64,000 nucleotides of DNA from Salinibacterium xinjiangense (GCF_014645015.1 NZ_BMLC01000004.1:186001-250000), one strand, 5' to 3'. Counted from the first letter of the stretch, positions 17,803 through 28,067 are shown. The notes: generated from the sequence alone by a model not told the origin. Translations and numbers: made by a program.

Positions 17803-19626
17803 TCAGGACTTCGGCTTCCCCGAACGGGAATCGGTTGCCGAGCCTGCGATGCCCGAGTCGTTCGAGTCGCCCGAGATGCCCGAGTCGGCGGCGGCGCCCG
17901 GCACCACGGGTGCACCTGTCGCATCCGCGGCATTCTGGGCGAGCAGTGCTGCCTCGTTGTCCGCGTTCTCCTGGAGCGCCGACTTCTCACGAAGGGGCGC
18001 CGCCTTCAGGAAGAAGCTCAGGACGAAGGCCACGAACACGACAGCGAGCCCGACCCAGTAGATGCTCACTGTTGCGTTGCTGAAGCCCTCGAGGAACGGA
18101 GCCGCGAGTCGAGGATCCGAACCGTTCAGGAACGACGTATTCCCATCGAGTGCCGTGCCGATACTGGAAGGGTTCTGCAGCAGCCCGAGGATCTGCTTGT
18201 TCGCCGGGTCAGCGAGCACGGCGGGATCCGCGATGGCGACGGCGAGCCCATCCTGCACCGACTTGCTCGCGAAAGCCGTGGCGATGGTGTCGGGAATGCG
18301 CGAGAAAAGCACCGAGAACAGCACGGCGACACCGAGCGTTCCACCGATCTGGCGGAAGAAGGTCGACGAACTCGTCGCCACACCGATATCGCGAGGGCCG
18401 ACGGCATTCTGCGAGGCGATCGTGAGCGTCTGCATCAGCTGGCCGAGCCCGAGTCCGATGAAGAACATACCGATCATGACCCAGATCACGGGCTTGTCTG
18501 CGGTCAAGAAGGTGAGCCAGAAGAACCCGACGACCATGAGCGCCGTGCCGGTCTTCGGGAAGATGCCGTATTTACCCGTGCGCGCGATCAGCTGGCCGCT
18601 GACGATCGAGGCGATCATGAGGCCGAAGATCATCGGCAGCATCAGGAAACCGCTCTCGGTCGGTGTCGCGCCCTGCACGAGCTGCAGGTACAGCGGAATG
18701 GTCATCATGGCGCCGAACATGCCGAAACCGACCAGGACACCGATGATGGTGGCCATGCGGAACGTGGAGTTCCTGAACAGCTTGAGCGGAATCAATGCGT
18801 CATCGCCCATGAGCTTTTCGCTCAGGATGAAGGCGGCGATACCGAGTGTTCCGATGACATAGCAGGCGATGGCGTATCCGGAATCCCAGCCCCACTCGCG
18901 GCCTTTCTCCGCGACGAGTAGTAGCGGAACGAGGCCGATGACGACGGTCGCAGCACCCCACCAGTCGATGCGCACCTTATGGCGGGTGTGCGGGATGTGC
19001 AGGAAGCGCAGCACGATCGCGAGAGCGACCAGGCCGATGGGGAGGTTGATCAGGAAGACCCAGCGCCATCCGGTGATGAACAGGATCTCGGATGTTCCCG
19101 AGAGCAGTCCGCCGATCAGTGGGCCGATGACGCTCGAGACGCCGAATACAGCGAGGAAGTAGCCCTGGTATTTGGCGCGCTCACGCGGAGCGAGGATGTC
19201 GCCCATGATGGCCAACGGAAGCGCCATGAGCCCACCGGCGCCCAGCCCCTGCAGCGCCCGGAAGATCGCGAGCTGGTACATGGAGTCCGCGAAGCCAGCG
19301 GCGACGGAACCGATCAGGAAGATCACGATGGCGGCTATGAAGAGCGGTCGACGACCGAAGATGTCGCTGAGCTTCCCGTAGATCGGTGTCGTGATGGTCG
19401 ACGTGATCAGGTAGGCGGTGGTCACCCAGGCCTGGAGGGCGAGCCCGTCGAGGTCGTCAGCGATCGTCCGCATGGACGTGCCCACGATGGTCTGGTCGAG
19501 TGACGAGAGGAACATCCCCGCCATGAGTCCGAAGATGACGAACAGGATCTGGCGATGCGTCATGACGCCGCCAGCATCCGCAATGGCCTGGGCCTGCTGC
19601 TTGCCCTTTGATTCGACGCGTGTCAT
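17803..19626 (-). CDS. DHA2 family MFS drug efflux transporter (14 TM, EmrB/QacA-like)
   Basis: 607 residues with about fourteen membrane segments. TM1 reads LFVIFGLMAGMFLSSLDQTIVG, split here: the LDQTIV signature of proton-coupled DHA2 pumps is present, and the loop motif KLSDIFGRRP follows TM2. A Ser/Asp/Gly-rich cytoplasmic tail of about 50 residues ends the protein. ATG 19626 has GAGGAAC upstream; the ATG at 19653 has none. Substrate unknown; drug or metabolite export is the family role. A small inverted repeat at 19707-19725 may be a regulator site. Confidence 0.9.
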   Translation of the reverse strand: MTRVESKGKQQAQAIADAGGVMTHRQILFVIFGLMAGMFLSSLDQTIVGTSMRTIADDLDGLALQAWVTTAYLITSTITTPIYGKLSDIFGRRPLFIAAIVIFLIGSVAAGFADSMYQLAIFRALQGLGAGGLMALPLAIMGDILAPRERAKYQGYFLAVFGVSSVIGPLIGGLLSGTSEILFITGWRWVFLINLPIGLVALAIVLRFLHIPHTRHKVRIDWWGAATVVIGLVPLLLVAEKGREWGWDSGYAIACYVIGTLGIAAFILSEKLMGDDALIPLKLFRNSTFRMATIIGVLVGFGMFGAMMTIPLYLQLVQGATPTESGFLMLPMIFGLMIASIVSGQLIARTGKYGIFPKTGTALMVVGFFWLTFLTADKPVIWVMIGMFFIGLGLGQLMQTLTIASQNAVGPRDIGVATSSSTFFRQIGGTLGVAVLFSVLFSRIPDTIATAFASKSVQDGLAVAIADPAVLADPANKQILGLLQNPSSIGTALDGNTSFLNGSDPRLAAPFLEGFSNATVSIYWVGLAVVFVAFVLSFFLKAAPLREKSALQENADNEAALLAQNAADATGAPVVPGAAADSGISGDSNDSGIAGSATDSRSGKPKS

Positions 19627-19706
19627 CGTTCCTCGTTCGTTCTGGATCGTCATCAGATGTGGAACGCAGAGAAGATGACTATCCCGGCATCAGGGATGTC
19701 ATAAAT

Positions 19707-19725
19707 CTTTGCGCAGACTGCAAAG
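19707..19725. promoter_or_regulatory. Possible operator upstream of the DHA2 pump
   Basis: CTTTGC and GCAAAG form an inverted repeat around a 7-base centre in the otherwise AT-rich upstream region of the efflux gene. No regulator gene adjoins it. Weak call based on symmetry alone. Confidence 0.35.
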
Positions 19726-19886
19726 TTATACCGGATGCACTCTTTTCGCAAGTCAACGGCCCGGAGTTCCCAGCCGGATGCGGCGGCAGCAGTGAGGTGC
19801 GGCAAACGCAGGTCCGCAGCCGCGGGGAGCATGTCATCGCCGCACCTCACCGTATCCGGCGAGAGGCAGCGTCGTAGGATCGTCGG

Positions 19887-20741
19887 GTGACAGAACTTCG
19901 CCACCGCGCAGGGCCCCGGGGGGCGGTGAAACGTCGCCGCATGATCGTGATCGCCGGTGCCGTGACTGCCGTCGTGATGACTGTCGCCGTGGTGGCGATC
20001 ATCGCCGCAATCCCGGTGCTCGCGCCGAACGCAGCCCCCACCGCGCTCGCGACGAGAACGCCCACTCCGACCCCTGCGGTGACGCCCTCATCCACCCCCG
20101 CCCCCGTTCCTATCCCCACGCCGACGTTCGATGCCGGAGCCCAGTCCATCGATGACCCGAACAGCTACTGGGTGATCGCAGACAAACTGCGCCCCCTCAA
20201 TCCCGCCGACTGGGAGCCACCTGACCTCGTCGAGGTGCCCGTGGCGTACGCCAACCAGCCATTCCTGCGCCAGGTGGCGTCGGATGCTGCGGTGGCGATG
20301 TTTGCCGCCTTCGCTTCCGAGAGTGGCGGGCTGCAGATGCAATCGCAGAGTGCGTACCGCAGCTATTCGACCCAGGAGAGCGTCTACGCAGGATGGGTTT
20401 CGAGCCTCGGCCAGGCCGGCGCCGACCTGACGAGTGCTCGGCCGGGGTATTCCGAACACCAGACCGGGCTCTCGATCGATGTCAGTGCGTCACCCGCGAA
20501 CTGCACACTCGAGCAGTGCTTCGCCAACACTCCGCAAGGGCAGTGGCTGGCCAGTGAGGCCTGGCGCTTCGGTTTCGTGCTGCGGTACCCCAATGGCAAG
20601 TCCGATGTGACGGGTTACGAATTCGAGCCGTGGCATATGCGCTACGTCGGGGCGGAGCTGGCCACAGAGTTGCACACCACCGGCGTGCAGACGCTCGAGG
20701 AGTTCTTCGGCCTGCCGGCAGCTCCCGACTACGCGGGCTGA
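19887..20741 (+). CDS. M15 family D,D-carboxypeptidase (VanY-like), membrane-anchored
   Basis: 284 residues. A membrane segment at about 19-45 is followed by a Pro/Thr-rich linker and a VanY domain. The zinc ligands and catalytic pattern are readable: SEHQTGLSIDV (His191, Asp198) and EPWHMRYV (His250). It should trim D-Ala from peptidoglycan stem peptides outside the membrane. The GTG start lies 6 bases after TAGGAT (19875-19880), suggesting a leaderless message. The 3' end overlaps the convergent membrane-protein gene by 13 bases. Confidence 0.88.
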   Translation: MTELRHRAGPRGAVKRRRMIVIAGAVTAVVMTVAVVAIIAAIPVLAPNAAPTALATRTPTPTPAVTPSSTPAPVPIPTPTFDAGAQSIDDPNSYWVIADKLRPLNPADWEPPDLVEVPVAYANQPFLRQVASDAAVAMFAAFASESGGLQMQSQSAYRSYSTQESVYAGWVSSLGQAGADLTSARPGYSEHQTGLSIDVSASPANCTLEQCFANTPQGQWLASEAWRFGFVLRYPNGKSDVTGYEFEPWHMRYVGAELATELHTTGVQTLEEFFGLPAAPDYAG

Positions 20742-21316
20742 GCCGCGGGAATCCGATCCACTGATCGAGTGACGGTGATGGCCATGATCACGAATCCCGC
20801 TGCGAACAGCACCAATGCCACGGTGCCGAGCCCGAGGTAGATGTGGCCCGGCTGCACCAGGATCGCCCCGACCGTCGCGAGCACGGCTCCCGGTAGGGCC
20901 ACGACCCCGGCGACACGGAAGGCTGCGATACCGGCCACGATGCAACCCGCGACGAGGCTGACCACGCCGATGGCGGCGAGGGTGCGCGCGACCGCGAAGA
21001 TCGGGCCGGTGGCGTCGCCGCTGCCCGCCATCACGAGTGCGCCGCCGGCAACACCGGCAAGGATGTCGAGAGAGGTGTAGAACGTCGCAAATCCGTATCC
21101 GAACAGGGCGGCGACTCCGCCGAACCACCGTCCGGCCCTGCGGGCGATCAGCCAGGGTGCCAGGCCGATGAGCGGGAAGACCGGGATCAGCACGAGATGC
21201 AGGTTGCGCCACAGCTCAGCGCTACCGGCGGTCAGGTGCGCCGGATGCGCCAGCCCCACTGCAGCGCAGGCGACGGCGGGCAGCGAGACGAGCAGGACGA
21301 GAGTGAGGCGGCTCAT
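20729..21316 (-). CDS. Multi-pass membrane protein, function unknown
   Basis: 195 residues with five or six hydrophobic segments and few charged residues. I do not recognise the family. The start codon overlaps the stop of pgm (ATGA type), so it is co-transcribed with that gene, which need not imply a shared function. The 3' end runs 13 bases into the convergent VanY-like gene. Confidence 0.75.
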   Translation of the reverse strand: MSRLTLVLLVSLPAVACAAVGLAHPAHLTAGSAELWRNLHLVLIPVFPLIGLAPWLIARRAGRWFGGVAALFGYGFATFYTSLDILAGVAGGALVMAGSGDATGPIFAVARTLAAIGVVSLVAGCIVAGIAAFRVAGVVALPGAVLATVGAILVQPGHIYLGLGTVALVLFAAGFVIMAITVTRSVDRIPAAQPA

Positions 21317-22989
21317 CCTGCGAGCGCCGCATCCACGATGGCCCTGGCCTCGGCCTGCACCTGGAGCAGGTGCTCGGCACCCTTGAACGATTCCGCGTAG
21401 ATTTTATAGACGTCTTCGGTGCCGCTCGGTCGGGCGGCGAACCAGGCGAACTCGGTGGTCACCTTCACTCCACCGATGGATGCCCCGTTCCCCGGTGCCT
21501 CCGAGAGCCTGGACGTGATGGGATCTCCTGCCAGCTCCGTGGCCGTGATCGCGGCGCCGCTCAGCTTGCCGAGTCTCGCCTTCTGCTCCTTGGATGCCGC
21601 GGCATCCACCCGCTCGTAGGCCGGACCGCCGAACTCCTCGACCAGCTCGGCGTACAGCACCGAGGGAGACTTGCCGGTGACCGCGAGGATCTCGCTCGCG
21701 AGCAGCGCCAGCAGGATGCCGTCTTTGTCTGTCGTCCACACGGTGCCGTCTTTGCGCAGGAAACTCGCGCCAGCGCTTTCCTCTCCGCCGAAACCGACCG
21801 AGCCGTCGACGAGTCCGGGAACGAACCATTTGAATCCCACGGGCACCTCCCACAGTTCGCGGCCGAGCGCGGTCGAGACCCTGTCGATCATCGAGCTCGA
21901 GACGAGCGTCTTTCCGATGGCGGCGTCCCGGCTCCAGCCGTCACGATGGGTGTAGAGGTAACGGATGGCGACAGCCAGGTAGTGGTTGGGGTTCATGAGG
22001 CCGCCATCGGGGGTGACTATCCCGTGGCGGTCCGCGTCGGCGTCGTTACCGGTGAGGATGTCGAACTCATCACGCCGTGCGACGACGGATGCCATGGCGA
22101 AGCGTGACGACGGATCCATGCGGATCTTGCCGTCCCAGTCGAGAGTCATGAACGACCACGCGGGGTCGACCGACGGGTTGACGACGGTGAGGTCGAGGTC
22201 GTACCGCTCGGCGATGAGTTTCCAATAGTTCACGCTCGCGCCCCCGAGCGGATCGGCGCCGATGTGAAGCCCGGCCGCGCGGATCGCCTCGATGTCGATG
22301 ATGCTCTCGAGGTCGTTGACGTAGTTGCCGCGGAAATCGTATGTCCCCGCCCGCACGGCCGTCCCGTCGCTTCGTGACGCGTCGGAACCGGCGGGTGTGG
22401 TCCCCGCTTCGGAAGGCACTGCCCGCCTCACGTCACGGCTGCCGTCGGCGATGATCGCGTTGGCGCGGTCGGCGATCCAGCCCGTCGCGTCGCTGTCGGC
22501 CGGCCCGCCGTGCGGAGGGTTGTACTTGAATCCGCCGTCGCGCGGGGGGTTGTGGCTCGGCGTGATGATGATGCCGTCAGCCTGGTCATCATGACCTTCG
22601 GCGTTGTACCTGATGATCGCGTGGCTCAGGGCCGGGGTGGGCACGAAATCGTCGAACTCGTCGACCAGAGCCCGCACACCGTTAGCCTCGAGCACCTCGA
22701 GCGCGGTCGTTTCGGCCGGTCTCGACAGGCCGTGGGTGTCCCGTCCGATGAATAACGGCCCGGTGATTCCCTGCGACGCGCGATACTCCACGATCGCCTG
22801 GGTGATGGCGGCGATGTGCACCTCATTGAACGCGGTGTCGAGCGACGAGCCGCGGTGGCCGCTGGTGCCGAAGACTACGCGCTGCTCGGGGATCGAGACA
22901 TCCGGAACCAGTGCATAGTAGGCACGAACCAGCTCGTGCACATCGATGAGGTCAGAGGGCTGGGCTGCGGTGCCTGCGCGATCATTCAT
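21313..22989 (-). CDS. pgm: Phosphoglucomutase (alpha-D-glucose-specific)
   Basis: 558 residues, full length. The opening VVFGTSGHRGSS and the phosphoserine loop TPSHNPPRDGG (Ser145) identify the alpha-D-phosphohexomutase family; the metal loop is GNDADADRHG. It interconverts glucose 1- and 6-phosphate and so feeds UDP-glucose synthesis, the precursor of the UDP-glucose dehydrogenase at 34814. The ATG at 22989 begins 12 residues into a longer open frame and precedes the conserved region. Confidence 0.93.
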   Translation of the reverse strand: MNDRAGTAAQPSDLIDVHELVRAYYALVPDVSIPEQRVVFGTSGHRGSSLDTAFNEVHIAAITQAIVEYRASQGITGPLFIGRDTHGLSRPAETTALEVLEANGVRALVDEFDDFVPTPALSHAIIRYNAEGHDDQADGIIITPSHNPPRDGGFKYNPPHGGPADSDATGWIADRANAIIADGSRDVRRAVPSEAGTTPAGSDASRSDGTAVRAGTYDFRGNYVNDLESIIDIEAIRAAGLHIGADPLGGASVNYWKLIAERYDLDLTVVNPSVDPAWSFMTLDWDGKIRMDPSSRFAMASVVARRDEFDILTGNDADADRHGIVTPDGGLMNPNHYLAVAIRYLYTHRDGWSRDAAIGKTLVSSSMIDRVSTALGRELWEVPVGFKWFVPGLVDGSVGFGGEESAGASFLRKDGTVWTTDKDGILLALLASEILAVTGKSPSVLYAELVEEFGGPAYERVDAAASKEQKARLGKLSGAAITATELAGDPITSRLSEAPGNGASIGGVKVTTEFAWFAARPSGTEDVYKIYAESFKGAEHLLQVQAEARAIVDAALAG

Positions 22990-23033
22990 GCCGCCCAGTC
23001 TTGCACTCGCGCCCCGCCGATACACTCGTCACC

Positions 23034-24011
23034 ATGCCAGACAGCGCCAATCTCACCCCTGCCGCAGCGGAGACGTACAGCTACCTTGGCCCGGCCGGAA
23101 CCTTCACCGAGGCGGCCCTGAAGCAGGTACCCGCTGCCGCCGGGAAGTCATGGCGCTCCGTCAACAACGTGGGTGAGGCGCTGGACGACGTGGTCACCGG
23201 CCGTTCCGTGGCCGCCATGATCGCGATCGAGAACTCGGTGGAGGGCGGCGTGAGTGCCACCCAGGACGCCCTGGCGAGCATCCCGAACCTGCGGATCGTC
23301 GGCGAATACCTCGTGCCGGTCAATTTCGTTCTGGTGGCCAGGCCGGGCACGACCCTGGCCGACGTGAAGGTCGTCAACGCCCACCCGGTCGCCTACGGGC
23401 AGACGCACCTCTGGCTGGATGCGAATCTGCCCAGCCACGGCCACCTTCCGGCCACCTCGAATGTCGCGGCCGCCGCCTCCCTCCTCGCGAGCGACCTGGC
23501 GGATGCTGCCGTCGCCCCCCCGGGCATCACCGACCATCACGACCTGGTCGTGCTCGCCGAGGCCATCGGCGATAACCCCAACGCCGTCACCAGGTTCGTG
23601 CTGGTATCGCGTGCCGCGGCACTCCCGGCGCCCACCGGCAGTGACAAGACCTCGATCATCGCCGAGCTTCCGGATGACACGTCAGGCCGCCTCCTCGAGA
23701 TGCTCGAGCAGTTCGCCACCCGCGGTGTGAACATGAGCCTGATCGAGTCGAGGCCCATCGGCGACGCCCTCGGCCGATACAGGTTCGTCATCGACCTCGA
23801 TGGGCACATTCTGGACGAGAGGGTCGCAGACGCCCTTCTCGGCCTCAAGCGGTTCAGCCCACGTGTAACCTTCCTTGGCAGTTACCCTCGCGCTGACAAG
23901 CTCGCCATCAGCGTGATTCCACGCTACGACAACGATGCGTTCGTGGATGCGCGGGCCTGGCTGCGGGGGCTGCTCACCGGCGAGCCGCTGCCGCCGCCGG
24001 CGCGGCCCTAG
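23034..24011 (+). CDS. pheA: Prephenate dehydratase
   Basis: 325 residues: a PDT domain opening YLGPAGTFTEAAL with the ENSVEGGV motif, then an ACT domain (NMSLIESRPIG) for phenylalanine feedback. It converts prephenate to phenylpyruvate. There is no fused chorismate mutase. TACACT lies 7 bases before the ATG, so the message may be leaderless. The gene overlaps the convergent lipid-kinase gene by 4 bases. Confidence 0.92.
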   Translation: MPDSANLTPAAAETYSYLGPAGTFTEAALKQVPAAAGKSWRSVNNVGEALDDVVTGRSVAAMIAIENSVEGGVSATQDALASIPNLRIVGEYLVPVNFVLVARPGTTLADVKVVNAHPVAYGQTHLWLDANLPSHGHLPATSNVAAAASLLASDLADAAVAPPGITDHHDLVVLAEAIGDNPNAVTRFVLVSRAAALPAPTGSDKTSIIAELPDDTSGRLLEMLEQFATRGVNMSLIESRPIGDALGRYRFVIDLDGHILDERVADALLGLKRFSPRVTFLGSYPRADKLAISVIPRYDNDAFVDARAWLRGLLTGEPLPPPARP

Positions 24012-24994
24012 ACCGCCGCGGGCACCCGCACCGTGAGCGCGCCCGGATCCACCCAGGCATGCACGCTCTTGGCTTCACCGAATTCGTCGCCATCGAGCTG
24101 GAACTCCTGCGGGCTCTCCACGGTCATCCGAAGAGATGCGGCCGTGACATAGGTCACATCGCGCACGTCCGCCGACAGGTCGATGATCTTGCGGCCGATG
24201 GCAGACTTGCGCAGCACACCGTTCTCCCACGCGATCTTGCGCCAGATATTCGCCCAGCCAAACGGCCCCTGCGGCCGGAGGGCGGCGATGTCGAGCAGGC
24301 CGTCATCAGGTTTCGCGTCAGGCATGAGCAGGAGTCCGCCGGGAAGGAGTCCGCAGTTGCCGACCAGGATCGTGTGCACTTTGATCGACTTCGCCGGTTC
24401 GTTGTTGAGACGGTAGGTGAGCCTGATGGGTTTGAGCTCCGGAAGAGATCGCGCAATCCCGTCGACGTACGCCAGCCAGCCGACAGCCTTTTTCAGCGTA
24501 CTGCTCGTGTTCTTGATCATCTTCGCGTCAAGACCAAGGCCGGCCATCACCAGGAAGCCGCGTTCCTCCGATGCTCCATCGTCGCGCACGATCTCGACCA
24601 TTCCGAGGTCGATCACCCGGTCATCGCCCCCGAAAGCGATCTGCACCCCGGCGTTGAGATCCGACAGGGGCAGTTCGAGGTTTCTCGCGAGCAGGTTGCC
24701 CGTGCCCGAAGGGATCAGGGCAAGGGCTACCCCGCTGCCGCGAAGACCTTCGGCGACCGCACGGACGGTTCCGTCGCCACCGGCGGCGAGTACGACGCTG
24801 GCGCCCCGCCGGATGGCGCTGGCCGTGACCTCCTGGCCGGCATCCTCCAGGGATGTCTCGAACCATGCGGTCGTTGCCCATCCGTGCGCGGCCTCGGCCG
24901 CCTCGACGGAAGCTCGTAGCTTCTTGATGTCGACCTTGATGGGGTTGTAGACCACCGCAGCGCGCTTCGGCCTGGAGGCGGGGGTATTCTTCAC
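24008..24994 (-). CDS. Diacylglycerol kinase family lipid kinase
   Basis: 328 residues. The DAGK catalytic domain shows VYNPIK near the start, the nucleotide loop AAGGDGTVRAVAEGL and PSGTGNLLARNL. Relatives phosphorylate diacylglycerol, sphingoid bases or other lipids, or make phosphatidylinositol-mannoside precursors; the exact lipid is not defined. The GTG start is 7 bases after TACCGT on the minus strand, again a leaderless layout, and lies back to back with serS. Confidence 0.88.
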   Translation of the reverse strand: MKNTPASRPKRAAVVYNPIKVDIKKLRASVEAAEAAHGWATTAWFETSLEDAGQEVTASAIRRGASVVLAAGGDGTVRAVAEGLRGSGVALALIPSGTGNLLARNLELPLSDLNAGVQIAFGGDDRVIDLGMVEIVRDDGASEERGFLVMAGLGLDAKMIKNTSSTLKKAVGWLAYVDGIARSLPELKPIRLTYRLNNEPAKSIKVHTILVGNCGLLPGGLLLMPDAKPDDGLLDIAALRPQGPFGWANIWRKIAWENGVLRKSAIGRKIIDLSADVRDVTYVTAASLRMTVESPQEFQLDGDEFGEAKSVHAWVDPGALTVRVPAAV

Positions 24995-25021
24995 GCCGCT
25001 TACGGTACGGCATGGGCTGGG

Positions 25022-25033
25022 TAGGCTGTGTGA
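25022..25033 (+). promoter_or_regulatory. Leaderless -10 element of serS
   Basis: TAGGCT (25022-25027) is followed by exactly 6 bases and then the GTG start. No ribosome site can fit. A divergent -10 for the lipid kinase (ACGGTA, 25002-25007) lies in the same 39-bp gap. Confidence 0.6.
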
Positions 25034-26299
25034 GTGATCGACCCCCAGCTTCTCCGCGAAAACCCGGAATCCATTCGTCGCTCGCAGCAGTCTCGAGGTT
25101 CATCCGTCGCCCTCGTCGACGATGCGATCACGGCCGACTCCAACCGGCGTACCGCAATCCAGCAGTTTGAGAAGCTGCGTGCGGAGCAGAACGCATTCGG
25201 GCGCACAGTTGCCACCGCGCCCAAGGAGGCGAAGCGCGCGCTTGTACTCCAGGCCCAGGCCCTCGCGGCCCAGGTAAAAGCGGCACAGCAGAAATCGATG
25301 GATGCCGAGGCCGAGTTCACGAAGTTCGTCGGGGCGATCGGAAACGTCACGATCGACGGCGTTCCTGCCGGCGGCGAGGACGACTGGAACCTCATTCGCG
25401 AGGTCGGCACCCCCGCCACCTTCGACTTCGAGCCGCGAGATCACGCCGAGCTGGGTGAGCTACTCGGTGCTATCGACATCGCCCGCGGGGTGAAAGTCTC
25501 GGGCAGCCGTTTCTACTTCCTCAAGGGTGTCGGCGCAAGACTCGAACTCGCGCTCATGAACATGGCCCTCGACAGGGCGCTCGCCGAGGGTTTCATCCCG
25601 CTCATCACGCCGACCCTGGTGCGGCCCGAGATCATGGCGGGTACCGGATTCCTCGGCGAGCACGCCGATGAGGTCTACTACCTCCCCGCCGACGATCTCT
25701 ATCTCACAGGCACGAGCGAGGTCGCGCTCGCCGGATACCACTCCGACGAGATCCTCGAACTCTCCAAGGGGCCGCTGCGGTACGTGGGTTGGTCGACCTG
25801 CTATCGCCGGGAGGCCGGTTCTGCCGGGCGTGACAACCGTGGCATCCTGCGCGTGCACCAGTTCAACAAGCTCGAGATGTTCACCTATGTGCTTCCGGAT
25901 GAGGCCGAGGCTGAGCACGAGAAGCTTCTCGCCTACCAGGAGTCGATGCTGCAGGCGTGCGGGCTCAGCTATCGGGTGATCGATGTCGCAGCGGGCGATC
26001 TCGGCTCCAGCGCGGCGCGCAAGTTCGACGTCGAAGCGTGGGTTCCTACCCAGAACGCCTACCGTGAACTCACCAGCACCAGCAACTGCACGACCTTCCA
26101 GGCCCGACGGCTCGATATCCGCCACCGCACGGAGTCGGGCAAGACCGCGCCGGTCGCGACCCTTAACGGCACGCTCGCAACGACCAGGTGGCTGGTCGCC
26201 ATACTCGAGACCCACCAGCAGGCTGATGGGTCCGTTGTGGTTCCGGATGCCCTGCGCGGGTACCTCGGCGGCCTCGAGATCTTCGAGCCGATCGTATGA
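25034..26299 (+). CDS. serS: Seryl-tRNA synthetase
   Basis: 421 residues, full length. An N-terminal coiled-coil arm (about 30-105) for the long variable arm of tRNA-Ser is followed by the class II core, with motif 2 containing [15 protein letters not shown] and motif 3 near [14 protein letters not shown]. It charges tRNA-Ser and tRNA-Sec-type substrates with serine. Two tRNA-Ser genes lie 0.9 and 4.2 kb downstream. The start overlaps nothing upstream and is probably leaderless. The stop overlaps the next gene by 4 bases. Confidence 0.95.
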   Translation: MIDPQLLRENPESIRRSQQSRGSSVALVDDAITADSNRRTAIQQFEKLRAEQNAFGRTVATAPKEAKRALVLQAQALAAQVKAAQQKSMDAEAEFTKFVGAIGNVTIDGVPAGGEDDWNLIREVGTPATFDFEPRDHAELGELLGAIDIARGVKVSGSRFYFLKGVGARLELALMNMALDRALAEGFIPLITPTLVRPEIMAGTGFLGEHADEVYYLPADDLYLTGTSEVALAGYHSDEILELSKGPLRYVGWSTCYRREAGSAGRDNRGILRVHQFNKLEMFTYVLPDEAEAEHEKLLAYQESMLQACGLSYRVIDVAAGDLGSSAARKFDVEAWVPTQNAYRELTSTSNCTTFQARRLDIRHRTESGKTAPVATLNGTLATTRWLVAILETHQQADGSVVVPDALRGYLGGLEIFEPIV

Positions 26300-27105
26300 G
26301 CGCCGCATCTGAACGGTGGCTCATCGCTCTGGATATCGACGGAACTGTGCTGCGCGAAGACGGCGTGATGAACGATCCGGTGATCGCCGCCGTGGCGAAA
26401 GTGCGGGATGCAGGGCACGAGGTCATGCTCGCGACGGGTCGCTCCGTCGCCCTGACACTGCCGATCCTCGAAAGGCTGTCGATCACGCCCGAGTACGTGG
26501 TCTGCTCCAACGGCGCGATTACGCTTCGACGCGATCCGGATGCGCCTACCGGGTATGCGCGCGACTATGTCGAGACCTTCAACCCGAGCGAAGTGCTGAC
26601 GACGATCCGCTCGAACCTCGAATCTGCCAACTATGCGGTGGAGGACGAAGATGGTTTCTATAAATTCACCGGGCATTTTCCCGAGGGAACCCTCGGCGCT
26701 GCGAGCAAGAAGGTGGAGTTCGACGAACTGCTTCTGGCACATGCGACCCGTGTCGTCGTGATCTCACCCGGGCACAAGATCGAGGATTTTCTTTCAGTCG
26801 TCGAGCGGATGGGCCTCCACAAGGTGAGCTACAACGTCGGCTGGACGGCCTGGCTCGACATCGCGCCTGACGGCGTGAACAAGGCGACAGCTCTCGAGCG
26901 GGTGCGACAGCTGCTCGACATCCCTCGATCACGCGTCATGGCGGTCGGTGACGGCCGCAACGATATCGACATGCTCGAGTGGGCGTCGGTCGATGGTCGC
27001 GGGGTGTCGATGGGCCAGGCTCCGGATGAGGTGATCGCGGCCTCCAATGAGCGCACCGCGAGCGATATCGATGACGGCGTCGCGGCGCTTCTCGAGGCCT
27101 TCTGA
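26296..27105 (+). CDS. HAD-IIB (Cof-type) phosphatase
   Basis: 269 residues. Motif I is ALDIDGTVL, motif II lies in MLATGRS, and motif IV is [14 protein letters not shown]. The cap is of type IIB. Members dephosphorylate sugar or cofactor phosphates; the substrate is unknown. ATGA overlap with serS indicates co-transcription, an arrangement common in actinobacteria. Confidence 0.9.
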   Translation: MSAASERWLIALDIDGTVLREDGVMNDPVIAAVAKVRDAGHEVMLATGRSVALTLPILERLSITPEYVVCSNGAITLRRDPDAPTGYARDYVETFNPSEVLTTIRSNLESANYAVEDEDGFYKFTGHFPEGTLGAASKKVEFDELLLAHATRVVVISPGHKIEDFLSVVERMGLHKVSYNVGWTAWLDIAPDGVNKATALERVRQLLDIPRSRVMAVGDGRNDIDMLEWASVDGRGVSMGQAPDEVIAASNERTASDIDDGVAALLEAF

Positions 27106-27169
27106 CCCGGAGTCGCACACGAGTTCGCGAGCGCCGGCATTCTGTCGGCTAAACTCTCGAGTTGTACCA

Positions 27170-27254
27170 GGAGGGCTGTCCGAGCGGCCGATGGAGCCAG
27201 TCTTGAAAACTGGTGGGCAGAAATGTCTCGCGAGTTCGAATCTCGCGCCCTCCG
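27170..27254 (+). tRNA. tRNA-Ser (TGA anticodon)
   Basis: The acceptor strands GGAGGGC (27170-27176) and GCCCTCC (27247-27253) pair fully. The anticodon stem CCAGT/ACTGG encloses CTTGAAA with anticodon TGA, a long variable arm is present, and the T arm has GTTCGAATC. The gene does not encode a full CCA (GCA follows). It reads UCA and related serine codons and is the substrate of the adjacent serS product. Confidence 0.95.
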
Positions 27255-27305
27255 CAACAGGGGTTTCCGTCAATCTCATAAGAATTTTCAGGAAATCGCG
27301 AGTAG

Positions 27306-27347
27306 GCAGCTGGGTTCGGGTCAAAGCCTGTGGTCAGCTGCTTTTTT
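27306..27347 (+). terminator. Rho-independent terminator after tRNA-Ser(TGA)
   Basis: GCAGCTG (27306-27312) pairs with CAGCTGC (27335-27341), followed by six T. It closes the tRNA transcript, and possibly the serS operon. Confidence 0.75.
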
Positions 27348-27419
27348 CTTCCCGCGGGGGCGGCTGAAGGTGGGTATAGGCATCCGACGACTATCGCTGC
27401 CTGAACGCAGGCCTCAGGC

Positions 27420-28067
27420 CTATATGCCGCCGAAGCGGATCGCGGCGGTGATCACCCGAGGGTCCGGCCAGTCCTCACAGTACTGATATCGATAGGCGAG
27501 CTGAACCTTGCCGTCAGAACTGATGACGAACTCGCCTGGGAGTTGCCACGGGCTGTCGACCGACGCGATCTCCGTACCGTGACGCGCCGCGGCGAGCTGT
27601 TCGCCCGCAGCCGCGTCGCGGCGGAGAAAGCTATCCGGGGCATCAAAAAGGATTTGTGAGGGAGTCCCATCGAGGAGGTCGAATGCGCGGTAAGCGATTC
27701 TTTCAGGGTCTGAGAGGATGGGGCAGACGATGCGATTGCGCTCCCGGTATTCGGCGGAACGGTCCGGATCTGCCTGGCCGATGACCACAACGGAAGCGCC
27801 AGCATCGATGTACTTCGAATACTCGGCCTCAAGACGAGCGGCACGGTCGAGACCGCAGCTGCACCCAAAGTGCCTCCAGAACAGGAGGACCGCCGGCCCA
27901 TCCGTCCAGAATGTCGACAGTCGGACCAGCTGCCCCGTGTGATCCGCGAGTTCGAGGTCTGGTGCGGAGTCGCCGATCTGGAGCGGGATCCGGTCCCATC
28001 GCAGCCGTAGCGGGCCTTGGTGCCAGGCGTCCAGCCATTTCTGCTCCGCCTGCTGCAGTGTGCTCAT
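27420..28067 (-). CDS. Peroxiredoxin-like/AhpC-TSA family protein
   Basis: 215 residues with a thioredoxin-fold redoxin domain: IGDSAPDLELADHTG, then FWRHFGCSCGLDRAARL, where CSCG is a CxC active-site variant of the usual TxxC. It belongs to the PRX-like2 type and probably reduces peroxides or dithiol targets. Adjacent ATGs at 28070 and 28067 and further upstream codons leave the start uncertain; no strong ribosome site is seen. Confidence 0.75.
   Translation of the reverse strand: MSTLQQAEQKWLDAWHQGPLRLRWDRIPLQIGDSAPDLELADHTGQLVRLSTFWTDGPAVLLFWRHFGCSCGLDRAARLEAEYSKYIDAGASVVVIGQADPDRSAEYRERNRIVCPILSDPERIAYRAFDLLDGTPSQILFDAPDSFLRRDAAAGEQLAAARHGTEIASVDSPWQLPGEFVISSDGKVQLAYRYQYCEDWPDPRVITAAIRFGGI

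Noticed and set aside
27228-27254. Possible phage or island attachment site at the tRNA-Ser(TGA) 3' end
   Set aside because: No second copy of the tRNA 3' end was seen downstream in the window and no integrase gene is present.
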